From the NCBI GenBank assembly GCA_965276825.1, contig OZ255630.1, positions 3,472,001-3,536,000 on the forward strand: a stretch of 64,000 bases of DNA. Reading direction: 5' to 3'. A program made the position numbers and the translations under genes. Position 1 is the stretch's first letter. Each line of letters begins with the position of its first letter. This document shows positions 1 through 8,721 of the stretch, in pieces. The notes beneath the pieces are model-generated. The model did no database searches and had not been told where the DNA came from. It saw nothing but the letters and a program-made list of their open reading frames with translations. Source of the DNA: G965276765 sp965276825 (GTDB taxonomy: Bacteria > Actinomycetota > Acidimicrobiia > Acidimicrobiales > Palsa-688).

Positions 1-2
1 CC

Positions 3-83
3 GACATCGCCAGCGACTTCACCGACGACATGCTCCGCGCCCTCGCCCACATGGACGAGACCATCCGGGTCCGGCTGCTCTGA
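3..83 (+). CDS. C-terminal end of probable D-3-phosphoglycerate dehydrogenase (partial)
   Basis: Only the last 26 codons lie in the window; the reading frame is open from the left edge to a TGA at 81-83. The peptide ends in the motif ALAHMDETIRVRLL, which resembles the last strand of the ACT domain of SerA-type phosphoglycerate dehydrogenase (E. coli SerA ends in TIRARLLY). SerA oxidises 3-phosphoglycerate in the first step of serine synthesis, which would fit the sulphur amino acid genes 700 bases downstream on the other strand. The assignment rests on this short tail alone; another ACT-domain protein is possible. Confidence 0.5.
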   Translation, partial: DIASDFTDDMLRALAHMDETIRVRLL

Positions 84-145
84 TCGGATGTGTCCCCGGT
101 GGACGGCCGGATGGTCAGCTACGACGGCTTCCCGTCTGCCCGGGG

Positions 146-535
146 TCAGTGTCGTTGTGCCCGCAGGGCCGTGTGGCGGGCCAGCACGTCGAAGTCGGCA
201 TCGGCGTGCAGCACGGGCAGCGCCATCCGCACCGCCGTGGCTGCGATCAGGCAGTCGATGAGCCTGCGCACCGTCTCGCCCTGCTGCCGGCAGGCCCGGT
301 AGAGAGCCGCCGCCCGCTCGTAATCGACCGGATCCGTGCCCAGCAGGGAGCCCCGGGCGAGCAGGCCCCGCAGCGAACCGAGGTGGCGTTCGTTGCGCGC
401 CCCAGCCAGCACCTCCATCCGGACCGGGTGGCACACAGCGAAGTCCTCGGCGAGCACCCGGTCCACCCGCCGGCAGGCCGGACTCCCGGTGTCGCGAAGG
501 AACTCGATCCACGCCGACGTGTCCACCAGGATCAC
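146..535 (-). CDS. VapC-family PIN-domain toxin
   Basis: A 129-residue PIN-domain ribonuclease, the toxin of a type II toxin-antitoxin pair. The acidic active-site residues are visible: Asp5 in ILVDTSAW, a Glu in RMEVLAGAR, an Asp in LIDCLIAATAV and the terminal HADADFD cluster. The GTG start is chosen because it overlaps the TGA of the upstream antitoxin in the arrangement GTGA, a sign of translational coupling. VapC enzymes usually cleave tRNA or rRNA and are held inactive by VapB. The target here is unknown. Confidence 0.85.
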   Translation of the reverse strand: MILVDTSAWIEFLRDTGSPACRRVDRVLAEDFAVCHPVRMEVLAGARNERHLGSLRGLLARGSLLGTDPVDYERAAALYRACRQQGETVRRLIDCLIAATAVRMALPVLHADADFDVLARHTALRAQRH

Positions 536-735
536 CCCGTTCGGCCCACTCGCAGGTCGTCCAGGTCGCCGTCCCAGCCCGACCCACGCAACCGCCTGGC
601 GTCGTCGATCCCGAGGGGCTCGGCCGCCACCGTCCGCAGCGCGAAGTTGACGGCGTCGCGCTTGGTGGCCAGCTGGTAGCGGGTCATGACATCCCGGCAG
701 GCGATCTCGTCGATGTCGATGTTGGTGCGGGCCAT
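532..735 (-). CDS. VapB-family antitoxin
   Basis: A 67-residue antitoxin opening with MARTNIDIDE, the N-terminal strand typical of ribbon-helix-helix VapB proteins; the C-terminal half would bind the toxin. It overlaps vapC by 4 bases. An in-frame ATG five codons further upstream (750) is also possible. A TATGAT box at 742-747 sits only six bases before the chosen ATG, so the transcript may begin at or very near the start codon (leaderless). The direct repeat GGTGTATG, separated by ATT, covers the box and could be the self-repression site. Confidence 0.8.
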   Translation of the reverse strand: MARTNIDIDEIACRDVMTRYQLATKRDAVNFALRTVAAEPLGIDDARRLRGSGWDGDLDDLRVGRTG

Positions 736-741
736 ACACCA

Positions 742-747
742 ATCATA
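742..747 (-). promoter_or_regulatory. Putative -10 box of vapBC
   Basis: TATGAT on the minus strand, six bases upstream of the vapB ATG. It lies inside a direct repeat of GGTGTATG. The short spacing predicts a leaderless mRNA. No convincing -35 box is visible. Confidence 0.4.
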
Positions 748-760
748 CACCGGTGATCCG

Positions 761-1945
761 TCAGGTCACCCCGTCCAGCGCTGCGGTCAGGTCGGCCACC
801 AGGTCGTCGATCGTCTCGAGCCCGACCGACAGGCGCAGCAGCCCCGGGTCGACGGCCAGGGGCGAGTCGGCCACCGACGAGTGGGTCATGCGGTGCGGGT
901 GCTCGATCAGCGACTCGACCGCACCGAGCGACTCGGCGAGGGTCCACAGCCGCGTCGACGCGGCCACGGCGAGGGCGGCGGCCTCCCCGCCGGCCAGCAC
1001 GAACGACACCATCCCGCCGAAGCCCCGCATCTGCCGAGCGGCCACGTCGTGGCCCGGGTGCGAGGGCAGGCCCGGATACAGGACCCGTTCGACCGCAGGG
1101 TGGCCGACCAGCGCGTCCACGACCGCGGCCGCCGATGCGCAGTGGCGGTCCATGCGCAGCGCCAGGGTCTTGATGCCTCGCAGCGTCAGGTAGCAGTCCC
1201 ACGGGCCGGGCACGGCGCCGACGCTGTTCTGGAAGAACGCCAGCCGCTCGCCGAGGCCGGCGTCGCCCACCCCGACGAAGCCTCCGACCACGTCGCTGTG
1301 GCCGCCCAGGTACTTGGTCGTGGAGTGCGACACGATGTCCGCGCCGAGGGTGATGGGCCGGGTCAGCCACGGGGTGGCGAAGGTGTTGTCCACGGCCAGC
1401 AGGCCGCCCCTGGCGTGCACCACATCGGCCAGGGCGGCGATGTCGACCACCCCGAGCAGCGGGTTGGTCGGCGTCTCGGCCCACACCAGCCGGGTGGTGG
1501 GCCGCCACGCGGCGGCCACCGCGTCGAGGTCGGCCAGGTCGACCGGCGTGCGCTCGACCCCGAGACGGCCGTACACCTTGTCGACCAGCCGCCACGTGCC
1601 GCCGTAGGCATCGTGGGGGACCAACAGGTGGTCGCCGGGTCCGAGGAGGTGCAGCACGGCGTCCTCGGCGGCCAGCCCGCTCGAGAAGGCCAGGCCGGCG
1701 GCCGCGCCCTCCAGCGCGGCCAGGCAGGCTTCGAGGGCGGCCCGGGTCGGGTTGCCGCTCCTGGCGTACTCGTAGCCGGCGTGCTCGCCGACCGCCGACT
1801 GAGCGAAGGTCGTCGACACCGACACCGGAGGCACCACCGCGCCGGTCACCGGGTCGGGGGCCTGGCCGGCGTGGATGGCCAAGGTCTCGAAGCCAGCTGT
1901 CTCGAAGCCAGCTGGTTCGAAGCCACTCGGGTCCGGCGGGCTCAC
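761..1945 (-). CDS. Cystathionine gamma-synthase / gamma-lyase family PLP enzyme
   Basis: A 394-residue protein of the Cys/Met metabolism PLP family, close to the usual length. The PLP lysine is Lys211 in HSTTKYLGGHSD; the cofactor-binding motifs YARSGNPTR (about 60-68) and AVDNTFATPW (184-193) are present. The GTG start overlaps the stop of the upstream beta-synthase gene as GTGA, so the two are coupled. Together they would interconvert cysteine and homocysteine; gamma-synthase and gamma-lyase cannot be told apart by eye. The N-terminus carries an unusual repeat (residues 8-21, encoded by a 15-bp tandem repeat) before the standard TLAIHAGQ opening. Confidence 0.88.
   Translation of the reverse strand: MSPPDPSGFEPAGFETAGFETLAIHAGQAPDPVTGAVVPPVSVSTTFAQSAVGEHAGYEYARSGNPTRAALEACLAALEGAAAGLAFSSGLAAEDAVLHLLGPGDHLLVPHDAYGGTWRLVDKVYGRLGVERTPVDLADLDAVAAAWRPTTRLVWAETPTNPLLGVVDIAALADVVHARGGLLAVDNTFATPWLTRPITLGADIVSHSTTKYLGGHSDVVGGFVGVGDAGLGERLAFFQNSVGAVPGPWDCYLTLRGIKTLALRMDRHCASAAAVVDALVGHPAVERVLYPGLPSHPGHDVAARQMRGFGGMVSFVLAGGEAAALAVAASTRLWTLAESLGAVESLIEHPHRMTHSSVADSPLAVDPGLLRLSVGLETIDDLVADLTAALDGVT
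1884..1928 (-). repeat. Three tandem 15-bp units at the start of the gamma-synthase gene
   Basis: On the plus strand GTCTCGAAGCCAGCT occurs at 1884-1898 and again, identically, at 1899-1913; a diverged third copy follows at 1914-1928. The unit is a whole number of codons and yields the peptide repeat AGFET. A similar 15-bp triplet is found at the start of the ABC ATPase gene at 15.74 kb. Confidence 0.9.
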
Positions 1946-3594
1946 CGGTCGGGTCCGGAGAGGAAGTCGAGCAGGTCGGAGCGGGTGACGATCCCGACCG
2001 GGTGACCGCTGTCGAGGACCATGACGGCGGGCGCGGCGCCGAGCCGGGCGGCGGCCACGTCGACCGACTCGCCGGTGCCGATGGTGGGCAGCGGCGCCTC
2101 CATCACCTCGGACACCTCGGCGTCGAAGAAGCTCGAGTCGGCCAGCGCCCGCTCCAGGAGGTGGCGGTCGCTGACGGTCCCGATGATCTCGGCCAGGGCG
2201 AGGGGCGGCTCGGCCTTGACCACCGGCATCTGGGACACCCCGTACTCCTTGAGGATCTTGATGGCCTGGCGCACCGTCTCCTCGGGGTGGACGTGCACCA
2301 GCGGCGGCACGTCGACCGACTTGTGGGAGAGCACCGCGTCGATGGTCTCGCCGCCCACGCGCAAGAAGCCGTGGTCGGCCATCCAGCCGTCGTCGTAGAC
2401 CTTGGACAGGTAGCCCCGGCCCGAGTCGGGCAGGAGCACGACCACGACGTCGTCGGGGCCGAGGTCGCGGGCCACCTCGAGCGCCGCCCACACCGCCGTC
2501 CCGCACGATCCGCCGGACAGGATCCCCTCCTCCCTGGTCACGCGCCTGGCGGTCAGGAAGCTGTCGCGGTCCGACACGGTCACGATCCGGTCGGCGATGT
2601 CGCGGTCGTAGGCGTCGGGCCAGAAGTCCTCGCCGATGCCCTCGACGAGGTAGGGGCGACCGCCGCCACCCGAGTACACGGAGCCCTCCGGGTCGGCGCC
2701 GATGATCTGGACGTCGGGGTTCCTCGACTTCAGGTACCTGCCGATGCCCGAGATGGTGCCGCCGGTGCCGATGCTGGCCACGAAGTGGGTGATGCGCCCG
2801 GCCGTCTGGGACCAGATCTCCGGGCCCGTGGTGCGCACGTGGGACTCGGGGTTGTCGGGGTTGGAGTACTGGTCGGGGCGCCAGGCGCCCGGCGTGGTCT
2901 CGGTGATGCGCCTGGCGACCGAGTAGTAGCTCTCGGGATGGTCGGGCTCGACCGACGTCGGGCAGATCACCACCTCGGCCCCGTAGGCCCGCAGCAGGGC
3001 CCGCTTCTCCTCGGCGATCTTGTCGGGCATGGTGAAGATGCAGCGGTAGCCGCGGCGGGCGGCGACGATGGCCAGGCCCACGCCGGTGTTGCCCGACGTC
3101 GGTTCGACGATGGTGCCCCCAGGGCCGAGCAGCCCGGCCCGCTCGGCCACCTCGACCATGCGGACCGCGGGCCGGTCCTTCACGCTGCCGCCGGGATTGA
3201 GGTACTCGAGCTTGGCCAGCAGGTGGCACGACAGGTCGCGCGCCGTGCGATCCAGGCGCACCAGCGGGGTGTGGCCGACCAGGTCGAGCAGCGAGTCGGC
3301 CGCCTGCATCGGCGCGCCCCGGTCGTGGAGCGGCGCCCGCTCGATGCCCTCGTCGAGGGGCAGCGGCTCGTCGGTGAAGACCACCACCGGCAGGCCGGCC
3401 CGGTGCAGCTGGCGGGCCACCTCGACCAGCTCGTGGGCTTCGCCCGTGACCCCGACCTGCCTCGGGATGTGGGCTCGCAGCTCGGCCACCGTGCCGACCG
3501 GGAGCGGGCCGGGCGGCACGTGCAGCTCCCGCCGCGCCCTGGCGGTGAGGCGATGAGGTACGGGAGCGTCGCCGACGGTGACCAAGACGTCCAT
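1942..3594 (-). CDS. Cystathionine beta-synthase / cysteine synthase with CBS pair and N-terminal extension
   Basis: A 550-residue PLP enzyme of the beta family. The catalytic core begins with MQAADSLLDLVGHTPLVRL and has the PLP lysine in NPGGSVKDR (Lys139) and the substrate loop EPTSGNTG. The last 120 residues hold two CBS-type repeats (VHPEETVRQAIKILK and the C-terminal PVGIVTRSDLLDFLSG). It would condense serine with homocysteine, the first step of transsulphuration. The start at 3594 adds about 95 residues before the core; a shorter start at 3309 gives the canonical length. The extension looks like real protein and fills the gap to ppgK, so the longer start is preferred. Confidence 0.85.
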   Translation of the reverse strand: MDVLVTVGDAPVPHRLTARARRELHVPPGPLPVGTVAELRAHIPRQVGVTGEAHELVEVARQLHRAGLPVVVFTDEPLPLDEGIERAPLHDRGAPMQAADSLLDLVGHTPLVRLDRTARDLSCHLLAKLEYLNPGGSVKDRPAVRMVEVAERAGLLGPGGTIVEPTSGNTGVGLAIVAARRGYRCIFTMPDKIAEEKRALLRAYGAEVVICPTSVEPDHPESYYSVARRITETTPGAWRPDQYSNPDNPESHVRTTGPEIWSQTAGRITHFVASIGTGGTISGIGRYLKSRNPDVQIIGADPEGSVYSGGGGRPYLVEGIGEDFWPDAYDRDIADRIVTVSDRDSFLTARRVTREEGILSGGSCGTAVWAALEVARDLGPDDVVVVLLPDSGRGYLSKVYDDGWMADHGFLRVGGETIDAVLSHKSVDVPPLVHVHPEETVRQAIKILKEYGVSQMPVVKAEPPLALAEIIGTVSDRHLLERALADSSFFDAEVSEVMEAPLPTIGTGESVDVAAARLGAAPAVMVLDSGHPVGIVTRSDLLDFLSGPDR

Positions 3595-3604
3595 GACGCG
3601 CAAG

Positions 3605-4357
3605 CTATCTGCCGGCGGCGAGGATCGCCGCGCCGACGATGCCGGCGGTGTTCTGCAGCTCGGCGGCCACGATCGGCGTGCGCAGCTCGAGGAGCGGGAC
3701 AAACTTGGCGGCCCTCCTGCTGACCCCGCCGCCGATGACCAGCAGCTCCGGCCACAGGTACGACTCGAGGGCGCCCAAGTAGCGCTGCAGGCGCTTGGCC
3801 CACTTCTCCCACGACAGGCCGCCGACCTCGCGGGCCCCTGCGCTGGCCCGGGTCTCGGCGTCGTGGCCGTCGACCTCCAGGTGCCCGAGCTCGCTGTTGG
3901 GGATCAGCACGCCGTCGTGGATCAAGGCGGTGCCGATCCCGGTCCCGAGGGTGACCACGACGACCAGGCCACGCCGGTGCCTGGCCGCGCCGAAGCGCAC
4001 CTCGGCCAGGCCGGCGGCGTCCGCGTCGTTGACCGCGGTGACCGCCGCGCCGGTGGCGTCGCCGACCACCTTCGCGATGTCGGTCCCGATCCAGGCGTGG
4101 TCCACGTTGGCCGCGGTCCTGGCCACGCCGGAGGTCACGGGGGCGGGGAAGGTGCAGCCGAGCGGCCCGGTCCAGGCGAAGTGACGCACCACATCGGCGA
4201 CCGTCTCGACGACCGCCGCAGGGGTGGAGGGCTGCGGCGTGGCCAGCTTGAACCGCTCGGCGGTCAGCTCGCCGGTCTCGAGATCGACCGGCGCCCCCTT
4301 GATCCCCGACCCTCCGATGTCGATCCCGAACCCCTGCGCGTTGGCCACGCTGTCCAT
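3605..4357 (-). CDS. ppgK: Polyphosphate glucokinase
   Basis: A 250-residue ROK-family kinase that phosphorylates glucose using polyphosphate (and usually ATP), an enzyme characteristic of actinobacteria. Residues 11-21 (GIDIGGSGIKG) form the phosphate-binding loop; NDADAAGLAE and the stretch TLGTGIGTALI are the catalytic Asp region and second phosphate motif of the family. The ATG at 4357 gives the normal family length; longer in-frame starts would run into the divergent gene. It is first in a tight reverse-strand operon (10-base gap to the beta-synthase). Confidence 0.9.
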   Translation of the reverse strand: MDSVANAQGFGIDIGGSGIKGAPVDLETGELTAERFKLATPQPSTPAAVVETVADVVRHFAWTGPLGCTFPAPVTSGVARTAANVDHAWIGTDIAKVVGDATGAAVTAVNDADAAGLAEVRFGAARHRRGLVVVVTLGTGIGTALIHDGVLIPNSELGHLEVDGHDAETRASAGAREVGGLSWEKWAKRLQRYLGALESYLWPELLVIGGGVSRRAAKFVPLLELRTPIVAAELQNTAGIVGAAILAAGR

Positions 4358-4439
4358 CCTGGCGCACCGCTCCCGCCCCTGCGGGTGCTCGACGCCACCG
4401 GCCGGGTCGAGTCCGGCGCGGAGCGGCAGCGTCGGGGTC

Positions 4440-5693
4440 GTGGACCCCACCTATCCGCCCGAAGCCGACGCCTACCGCGACAAGATCCGGGCCTTTCTCG
4501 GCGAGCACCTCCCGGCCGACTGGAAGGGCGTCGGCAGCCTGGCGCGCGAGGACGTCGCCGGCTTCGGCCTGGAGTGGCGCGCCACCCTCTACGACAACGG
4601 GCTCCTCGCGGCGTCGTGGTCCAAGGAGTACGGCGGGGGCGGCCTCACGCCCCTCGAGCAGGTGATCCTGGCCGAGGAGTGCTACCGGGCGGGCGTGCCG
4701 ACGGGCGGTCCCAACGACACCTTCGGCATCCAGATGGTCGGCAACACCATCCTGCGGTGGGGCACCGAGGAGCAGCGGCGGCACTTCCTCCCCCGGATCC
4801 TCTCCGGCGAGGACGTGTGGTGCCAGGGCTACTCCGAGCCGAACGCGGGCTCGGACCTGGCCAACCTCGGCACGCGCGCCGTGCTCGACGGCGACGAGTG
4901 GATCGTCAACGGCCAGAAGGTCTGGACCTCGGCCGCCCACCTGGCCAACTGGATCTTCGTCCTCACCCGCTCGAACCCCGACGCCCCCAAGCACAAGGGG
5001 ATCACCTTCCTGCTGGTGCCGATGGACCAGCCCGGCGTGGAGGTCCGCCCGATCAGGATGCTCTCGGGCGCGTCGGAGTTCAACGAGACGTTCTTCACCG
5101 ACGCCCGCACGCCCAAGGACCACGTGGTGGGCGGGGTGGACGCCGGCTGGGCCGTGGCCATGACCCTCCTCGGCTACGAGCGCGGCGAGGCCGCCGCCGT
5201 CGTGCCGATTTCCTACCGCGGCGAGCTGGACCGCCTGCTGGCCCTGGCCAAGGAGACCGGGCGCGACCAGGACCCGATCATCCGCCAGCGCCTGGCCTGG
5301 TGCCACGGGCAGGTCGAGATCATGCGCTACCTCGGCATGCGCACCCTCACCTCCTTCCTGGCCGGCGCCGCTCCCGGGCCCGAGGGGTCGATCTTCAAGC
5401 TGTTCTGGAGCGAGTACCACAAGGTGGTCACCGAGCTGTCCCTCGACGTCATCGGCGTGGCCGCCACCACCCCGACCGGACGGGCACCGACCAGCGCCTT
5501 CTCCACCGACGACGTGGGCGCCCCCAACGACTCGGCGTCGTGGGTCGGCACCTTCCTCAACGCCCGCGCCGGCACCATCTACGCCGGCACCTCCCAGATC
5601 CAGCGCAACATCCTCGGCGAGATGGTGCTCGGCCTGCCCAAGGAGCCCGCCGGTCAGCAGGGGACCTGGAAAGAGCTGCAAGCCCGCAGCTGA
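4440..5693 (+). CDS. Acyl-CoA dehydrogenase
   Basis: A 417-residue FAD enzyme of the acyl-CoA dehydrogenase family, normal in length. The FAD/substrate signature GYSEPNAGSDLANL (about 130-143) and the C-terminal GTIYAGTSQIQRNILGEM are present. It would introduce the alpha-beta double bond into an acyl-CoA; chain specificity cannot be read. The GTG at 4440 is chosen because the sequence from there (PTYPPEADAYRDKIRAFL) matches family N-termini, and it leaves 82 bases to divergent ppgK for two promoters. Confidence 0.9.
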   Translation: MDPTYPPEADAYRDKIRAFLGEHLPADWKGVGSLAREDVAGFGLEWRATLYDNGLLAASWSKEYGGGGLTPLEQVILAEECYRAGVPTGGPNDTFGIQMVGNTILRWGTEEQRRHFLPRILSGEDVWCQGYSEPNAGSDLANLGTRAVLDGDEWIVNGQKVWTSAAHLANWIFVLTRSNPDAPKHKGITFLLVPMDQPGVEVRPIRMLSGASEFNETFFTDARTPKDHVVGGVDAGWAVAMTLLGYERGEAAAVVPISYRGELDRLLALAKETGRDQDPIIRQRLAWCHGQVEIMRYLGMRTLTSFLAGAAPGPEGSIFKLFWSEYHKVVTELSLDVIGVAATTPTGRAPTSAFSTDDVGAPNDSASWVGTFLNARAGTIYAGTSQIQRNILGEMVLGLPKEPAGQQGTWKELQARS

Positions 5694-5706
5694 GCCGGCC
5701 GCGACG

Positions 5707-6528
5707 ATGATCGTCGACAGCCACGTGCACCTGCTCCCGGCCCGGCTGGGCACGGCCATCCGGGCCTTCTTCGCCGAGCAAGGCATGCCGGCGGAGTCCT
5801 GGCGCTACCCGATCGACCACGACGCGGTCACCGCCGCGCTCGCCGCCGAGGGGGTCGACGAGGCGTGGTCGCTGCCCTACGCCCGCCGGCCCGACCGCGC
5901 CGCCGGGCTCAACCAGTCGTCGGCGGACACGGTGATCGCGGCGGCCGAAGGACCGGTCCGCATCGTCGGGGGAGCCACCGTCCACCCCGGGGACCACGAC
6001 CCGGTCGGGGTGGTGCGCGCCGCGGTCGAGGAGCTCGGCCTGCGGGTGCTGAAGCTGCACTGCTCGGTCGGCGACTACCGGCCCGACGACCCCGGCCTCG
6101 ACGGGGTGTGGGACTACGCCGGGCGGATCGGGCTGCCCGTCGTGGTCCACGCCGGGCACGCGGTGAGCGGCCACACCGACGCCGCCGAGATCGAGCCGCT
6201 CGCCGCGGTCGCCGACCGCTGGCCGGACGCGCCGATCGTCGTCGCCCACTGCGGCCACCACGCGGTCGACGCCACCCTCGACCTGGTCGCGTCGCGCCCC
6301 AACGTGCACGCCGACCTCACACCCGTGGTCTTCGACCCTGTTCCGCTGCCGGGGGAGCGTGTGCCCGGGCTGGCCTCCAAGCTGCTGTTCGGCTCCGACT
6401 GCCCCAACACCGCGGTCAGCGTCACCGAGGCGCTCGACGCGCTGCGGTCGCTGCGCCTCGACCCTGCGGCCTTCGACGCGGTCACCGGCGGCAACGCAGC
6501 CCGGCTGCAGGCGGCCATCCGGGCCTGA
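5707..6528 (+). CDS. Amidohydrolase family 2 (TIM-barrel metal hydrolase)
   Basis: A 273-residue amidohydrolase-2 protein. Metal-binding signatures are visible: DSHVHL at residues 4-9, VVHAGHAV in the middle, AHCGHHAV, and the late Asp in LLFGSDCPNT. Family members hydrolyse or decarboxylate ring acids and lactones. The gene starts 13 bases after the acyl-CoA dehydrogenase and is probably cotranscribed with it, suggesting a joint role in breaking down a carboxylic acid. The substrate is unknown. Confidence 0.8.
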   Translation: MIVDSHVHLLPARLGTAIRAFFAEQGMPAESWRYPIDHDAVTAALAAEGVDEAWSLPYARRPDRAAGLNQSSADTVIAAAEGPVRIVGGATVHPGDHDPVGVVRAAVEELGLRVLKLHCSVGDYRPDDPGLDGVWDYAGRIGLPVVVHAGHAVSGHTDAAEIEPLAAVADRWPDAPIVVAHCGHHAVDATLDLVASRPNVHADLTPVVFDPVPLPGERVPGLASKLLFGSDCPNTAVSVTEALDALRSLRLDPAAFDAVTGGNAARLQAAIRA

Positions 6529-6601
6529 CCCATCGTGGTCGCTCACGGTCCTCTCAGGCCGCTCTTGGGCATGGCACACCCGAGGGCGCGACGATGGGGT
6601 G

Positions 6602-7741
6602 GTGCACGTGACCGACCAGCCGCCGGCCCCCACCCCCGAGCCCGCCACCGCACCTGCGTCGGAGCGACCCCACGAGGGCCTCCGGCTGGTCCGGGGCCTG
6701 CTGCTGTTCACCGGGGTGGTGCTGCTGCTCGTCGCCGTGGGCGCCGAGGTGGCTGCGGTCTTCCCCTCCCAGGGGTCGGGCCCGCAGGGTGGTCTCGGCA
6801 CCATCGGCGACGTCGGCTCGCTCGTCGCCATCCAGGTGGTGCTCGCCGGAGGGTTCTTCGCCGCCGCGCTGCTCGTCGGCTTCGCCCTGGTCGCCGGCCG
6901 TCCCGCGCCGGCCCGGGCCGGCGCCTTCCTGGCCATCGGCATCGCCGCCGGCACCGCAGGGCTCGTCCTCAGCACCTTCGCCACCGACCTGCAGGTGGTC
7001 AGCGGGAGCTGGGGGCTGTGGCTCCAGGCCGTGGCTCTGGTCGCCGCCGCGCTCGGCGCCATCGTGACCCTGGCCGGGTCACGGGCCGCGTCGCGCTGGC
7101 GCCCCTTCGCCGCCAAGCGGCCGGACGCGGCCACCGTGGCCCTGACCGCGGTCGCGGCCGCTGTGCTCGGCTACGCGCTCCTGCCTTCGTGGGACCGGTA
7201 CCGGACGGTGTCGACGGTCACCGGTCGGGTGATCGTCTCCGAGTCGGGCAGCGTCTTCGCCCGTCACGCGCCCGGCGGCCTCCTGGCCGCCACCGCGCTG
7301 GCGTCGGTGGCCTTCTTCGTGGTCCCGCTCCTCGCGGCGCAGACCCGATCGAGCCGCCTGGCCCTCTTCGCCGCCGGCGGGATCGTCGTGGCCGTCGCCT
7401 CCCAGTGCGTGTCGGCGTTCGTGGCCGCCATCGAGACCAAGCCCACCACGCCGGGCTGGTCGGCCGGCGCGGTGGCCCTCTACGGGTTGCACGTCGACGG
7501 ATCGCTCACCCCGTGGTTCGACGCCGAGGTCGTGGCCGCGGTCGCCGTGCTCGCATTGTGCGTGGCCCGCTGGTGGACGGGCGACGGCGAGCCCGGTTGG
7601 GGGACATCGCCGGTCACGGGCGGGGGCCCGGCAACGGCCTTCGCTCTCTACGGCTCGACCGCCGCCGGCCCGGTGCCATGGTCGGGCGCGGTGGCCATGC
7701 CCCCGCCGCCGAGCACCGCGCCGCCCCGACCGCACGGGTAG
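6602..7741 (+). CDS. Multi-pass membrane protein of unknown function
   Basis: About 379 residues with eight or nine hydrophobic segments (for example LVRGLLLFTGVVLLLVAV near the start) and a proline-rich tail (PPPPSTAPPRP). I do not recognise a family. The start is uncertain: GTG codons at 6599, 6602 and 6608 are all in frame and no clear ribosome-binding site selects one. It follows the amidohydrolase by about 70 bases and converges on panC, so it may be the last gene of that transcript. Confidence 0.65.
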   Translation: MHVTDQPPAPTPEPATAPASERPHEGLRLVRGLLLFTGVVLLLVAVGAEVAAVFPSQGSGPQGGLGTIGDVGSLVAIQVVLAGGFFAAALLVGFALVAGRPAPARAGAFLAIGIAAGTAGLVLSTFATDLQVVSGSWGLWLQAVALVAAALGAIVTLAGSRAASRWRPFAAKRPDAATVALTAVAAAVLGYALLPSWDRYRTVSTVTGRVIVSESGSVFARHAPGGLLAATALASVAFFVVPLLAAQTRSSRLALFAAGGIVVAVASQCVSAFVAAIETKPTTPGWSAGAVALYGLHVDGSLTPWFDAEVVAAVAVLALCVARWWTGDGEPGWGTSPVTGGGPATAFALYGSTAAGPVPWSGAVAMPPPPSTAPPRPHG

Positions 7742-7818
7742 CGTCCCGGCCGTGGCGACCGTGTGGCTCAGTGCCCGACTGGCCTGAGCGGCTCGGGGGA
7801 AAGTCCCCGGCCCATGGC

Positions 7819-8721
7819 TCAGCGCGCCGCCGAGGGTCGGACCGCCGCCGGTGACGCCGCCTCCAGGTTGTCGATCAAGCGGGTAGCGCCGGCACGCGCC
7901 GCGATCACCAGGCGCACCCGGCCGTCGACCCGGGGCGTGGTGGCGAGGGTCTCGGGGTCGACGGCCTCGGCGTAGTCCAGCGTGAGCACCGGCTCGGTCG
8001 TCACCTGGGCGGCCATGACCGCAGCGACGACCTGCGGATCACGCTCGCCGTGCCCGACGGCGGCCGCGCCGGCCAGCAGCGCGCCGTACAGCGCAGGGGC
8101 GGCGGCGCGCTCCTCGGGGGTCAGCCTGGCGTTGCGGCTGGAGAGGGCGAGCCCGTCGGCCTCGCGCACCGTCGGGCAGCCGATCACGGCGACCGGGAGG
8201 TCCAGATCCCCGGCCATGCGCCGCACCACCTGGAGCTGCTGGAAGTCCTTCTCCCCGAAGTAGGCGCGGGAGGGCCCGGCCACTGCGAAGAGCTTGGCCA
8301 CGACCGTCGTCACGCCGTCGAAGTGCCCCGGCCTGGCCGCGCCCTCCAGCGCGTCGGTGAGCCCGTGGACGTGCACCGTCGTGGCGAACCCGGCGGGGTA
8401 CATGACCGTCGCGTTCGGGGCGTACACGAAGCGGGCGCCGGCATCGATGGCCACGGCGACGTCCGTGGCCAGCCGGCGTGGGTAACGGTCGAGGTCCTCG
8501 ACCGCCCCGAACTGGAGCGGGTTGACGAAGACGCTGACCGCGACCGCGTCGCACTCCGCCGCCGCCCGCCCGATCAGCGAGGTGTGGCCGGCGTGCAGCG
8601 CTCCCATGGTCGGGACCAGGCCGACCGTGCCACCGCCGGCGCGCACCGCGTCGAGGGCCTCGGCCATGGCCGCGGGGTGGTCGACGACCGGCCCGCAGAG
8701 ACTCCCGGCCCGCTCAGCCAC
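7819..8721 (-). CDS. panC: Pantothenate synthetase
   Basis: A 300-residue pantoate-beta-alanine ligase, the last step of pantothenate synthesis in the cytoplasm. The nucleotide-binding PTMGALHAGH (37-46) with its HxGH motif, YFGEKDFQQLQVVRRM and the SSRN motif are all present. The GTG at 8721 is chosen since it overlaps the panB stop by 8 bases and gives the usual length. It forms a panB-panC operon, the common arrangement for the pathway. Confidence 0.93.
   Translation of the reverse strand: MAERAGSLCGPVVDHPAAMAEALDAVRAGGGTVGLVPTMGALHAGHTSLIGRAAAECDAVAVSVFVNPLQFGAVEDLDRYPRRLATDVAVAIDAGARFVYAPNATVMYPAGFATTVHVHGLTDALEGAARPGHFDGVTTVVAKLFAVAGPSRAYFGEKDFQQLQVVRRMAGDLDLPVAVIGCPTVREADGLALSSRNARLTPEERAAAPALYGALLAGAAAVGHGERDPQVVAAVMAAQVTTEPVLTLDYAEAVDPETLATTPRVDGRVRLVIAARAGATRLIDNLEAASPAAVRPSAAR

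Noticed and set aside
3578..5710. Long plus-strand frame across ppgK and the acyl-CoA dehydrogenase
   Set aside because: Out of frame with the clear acyl-CoA dehydrogenase and antisense to ppgK; translation has no conserved motif.
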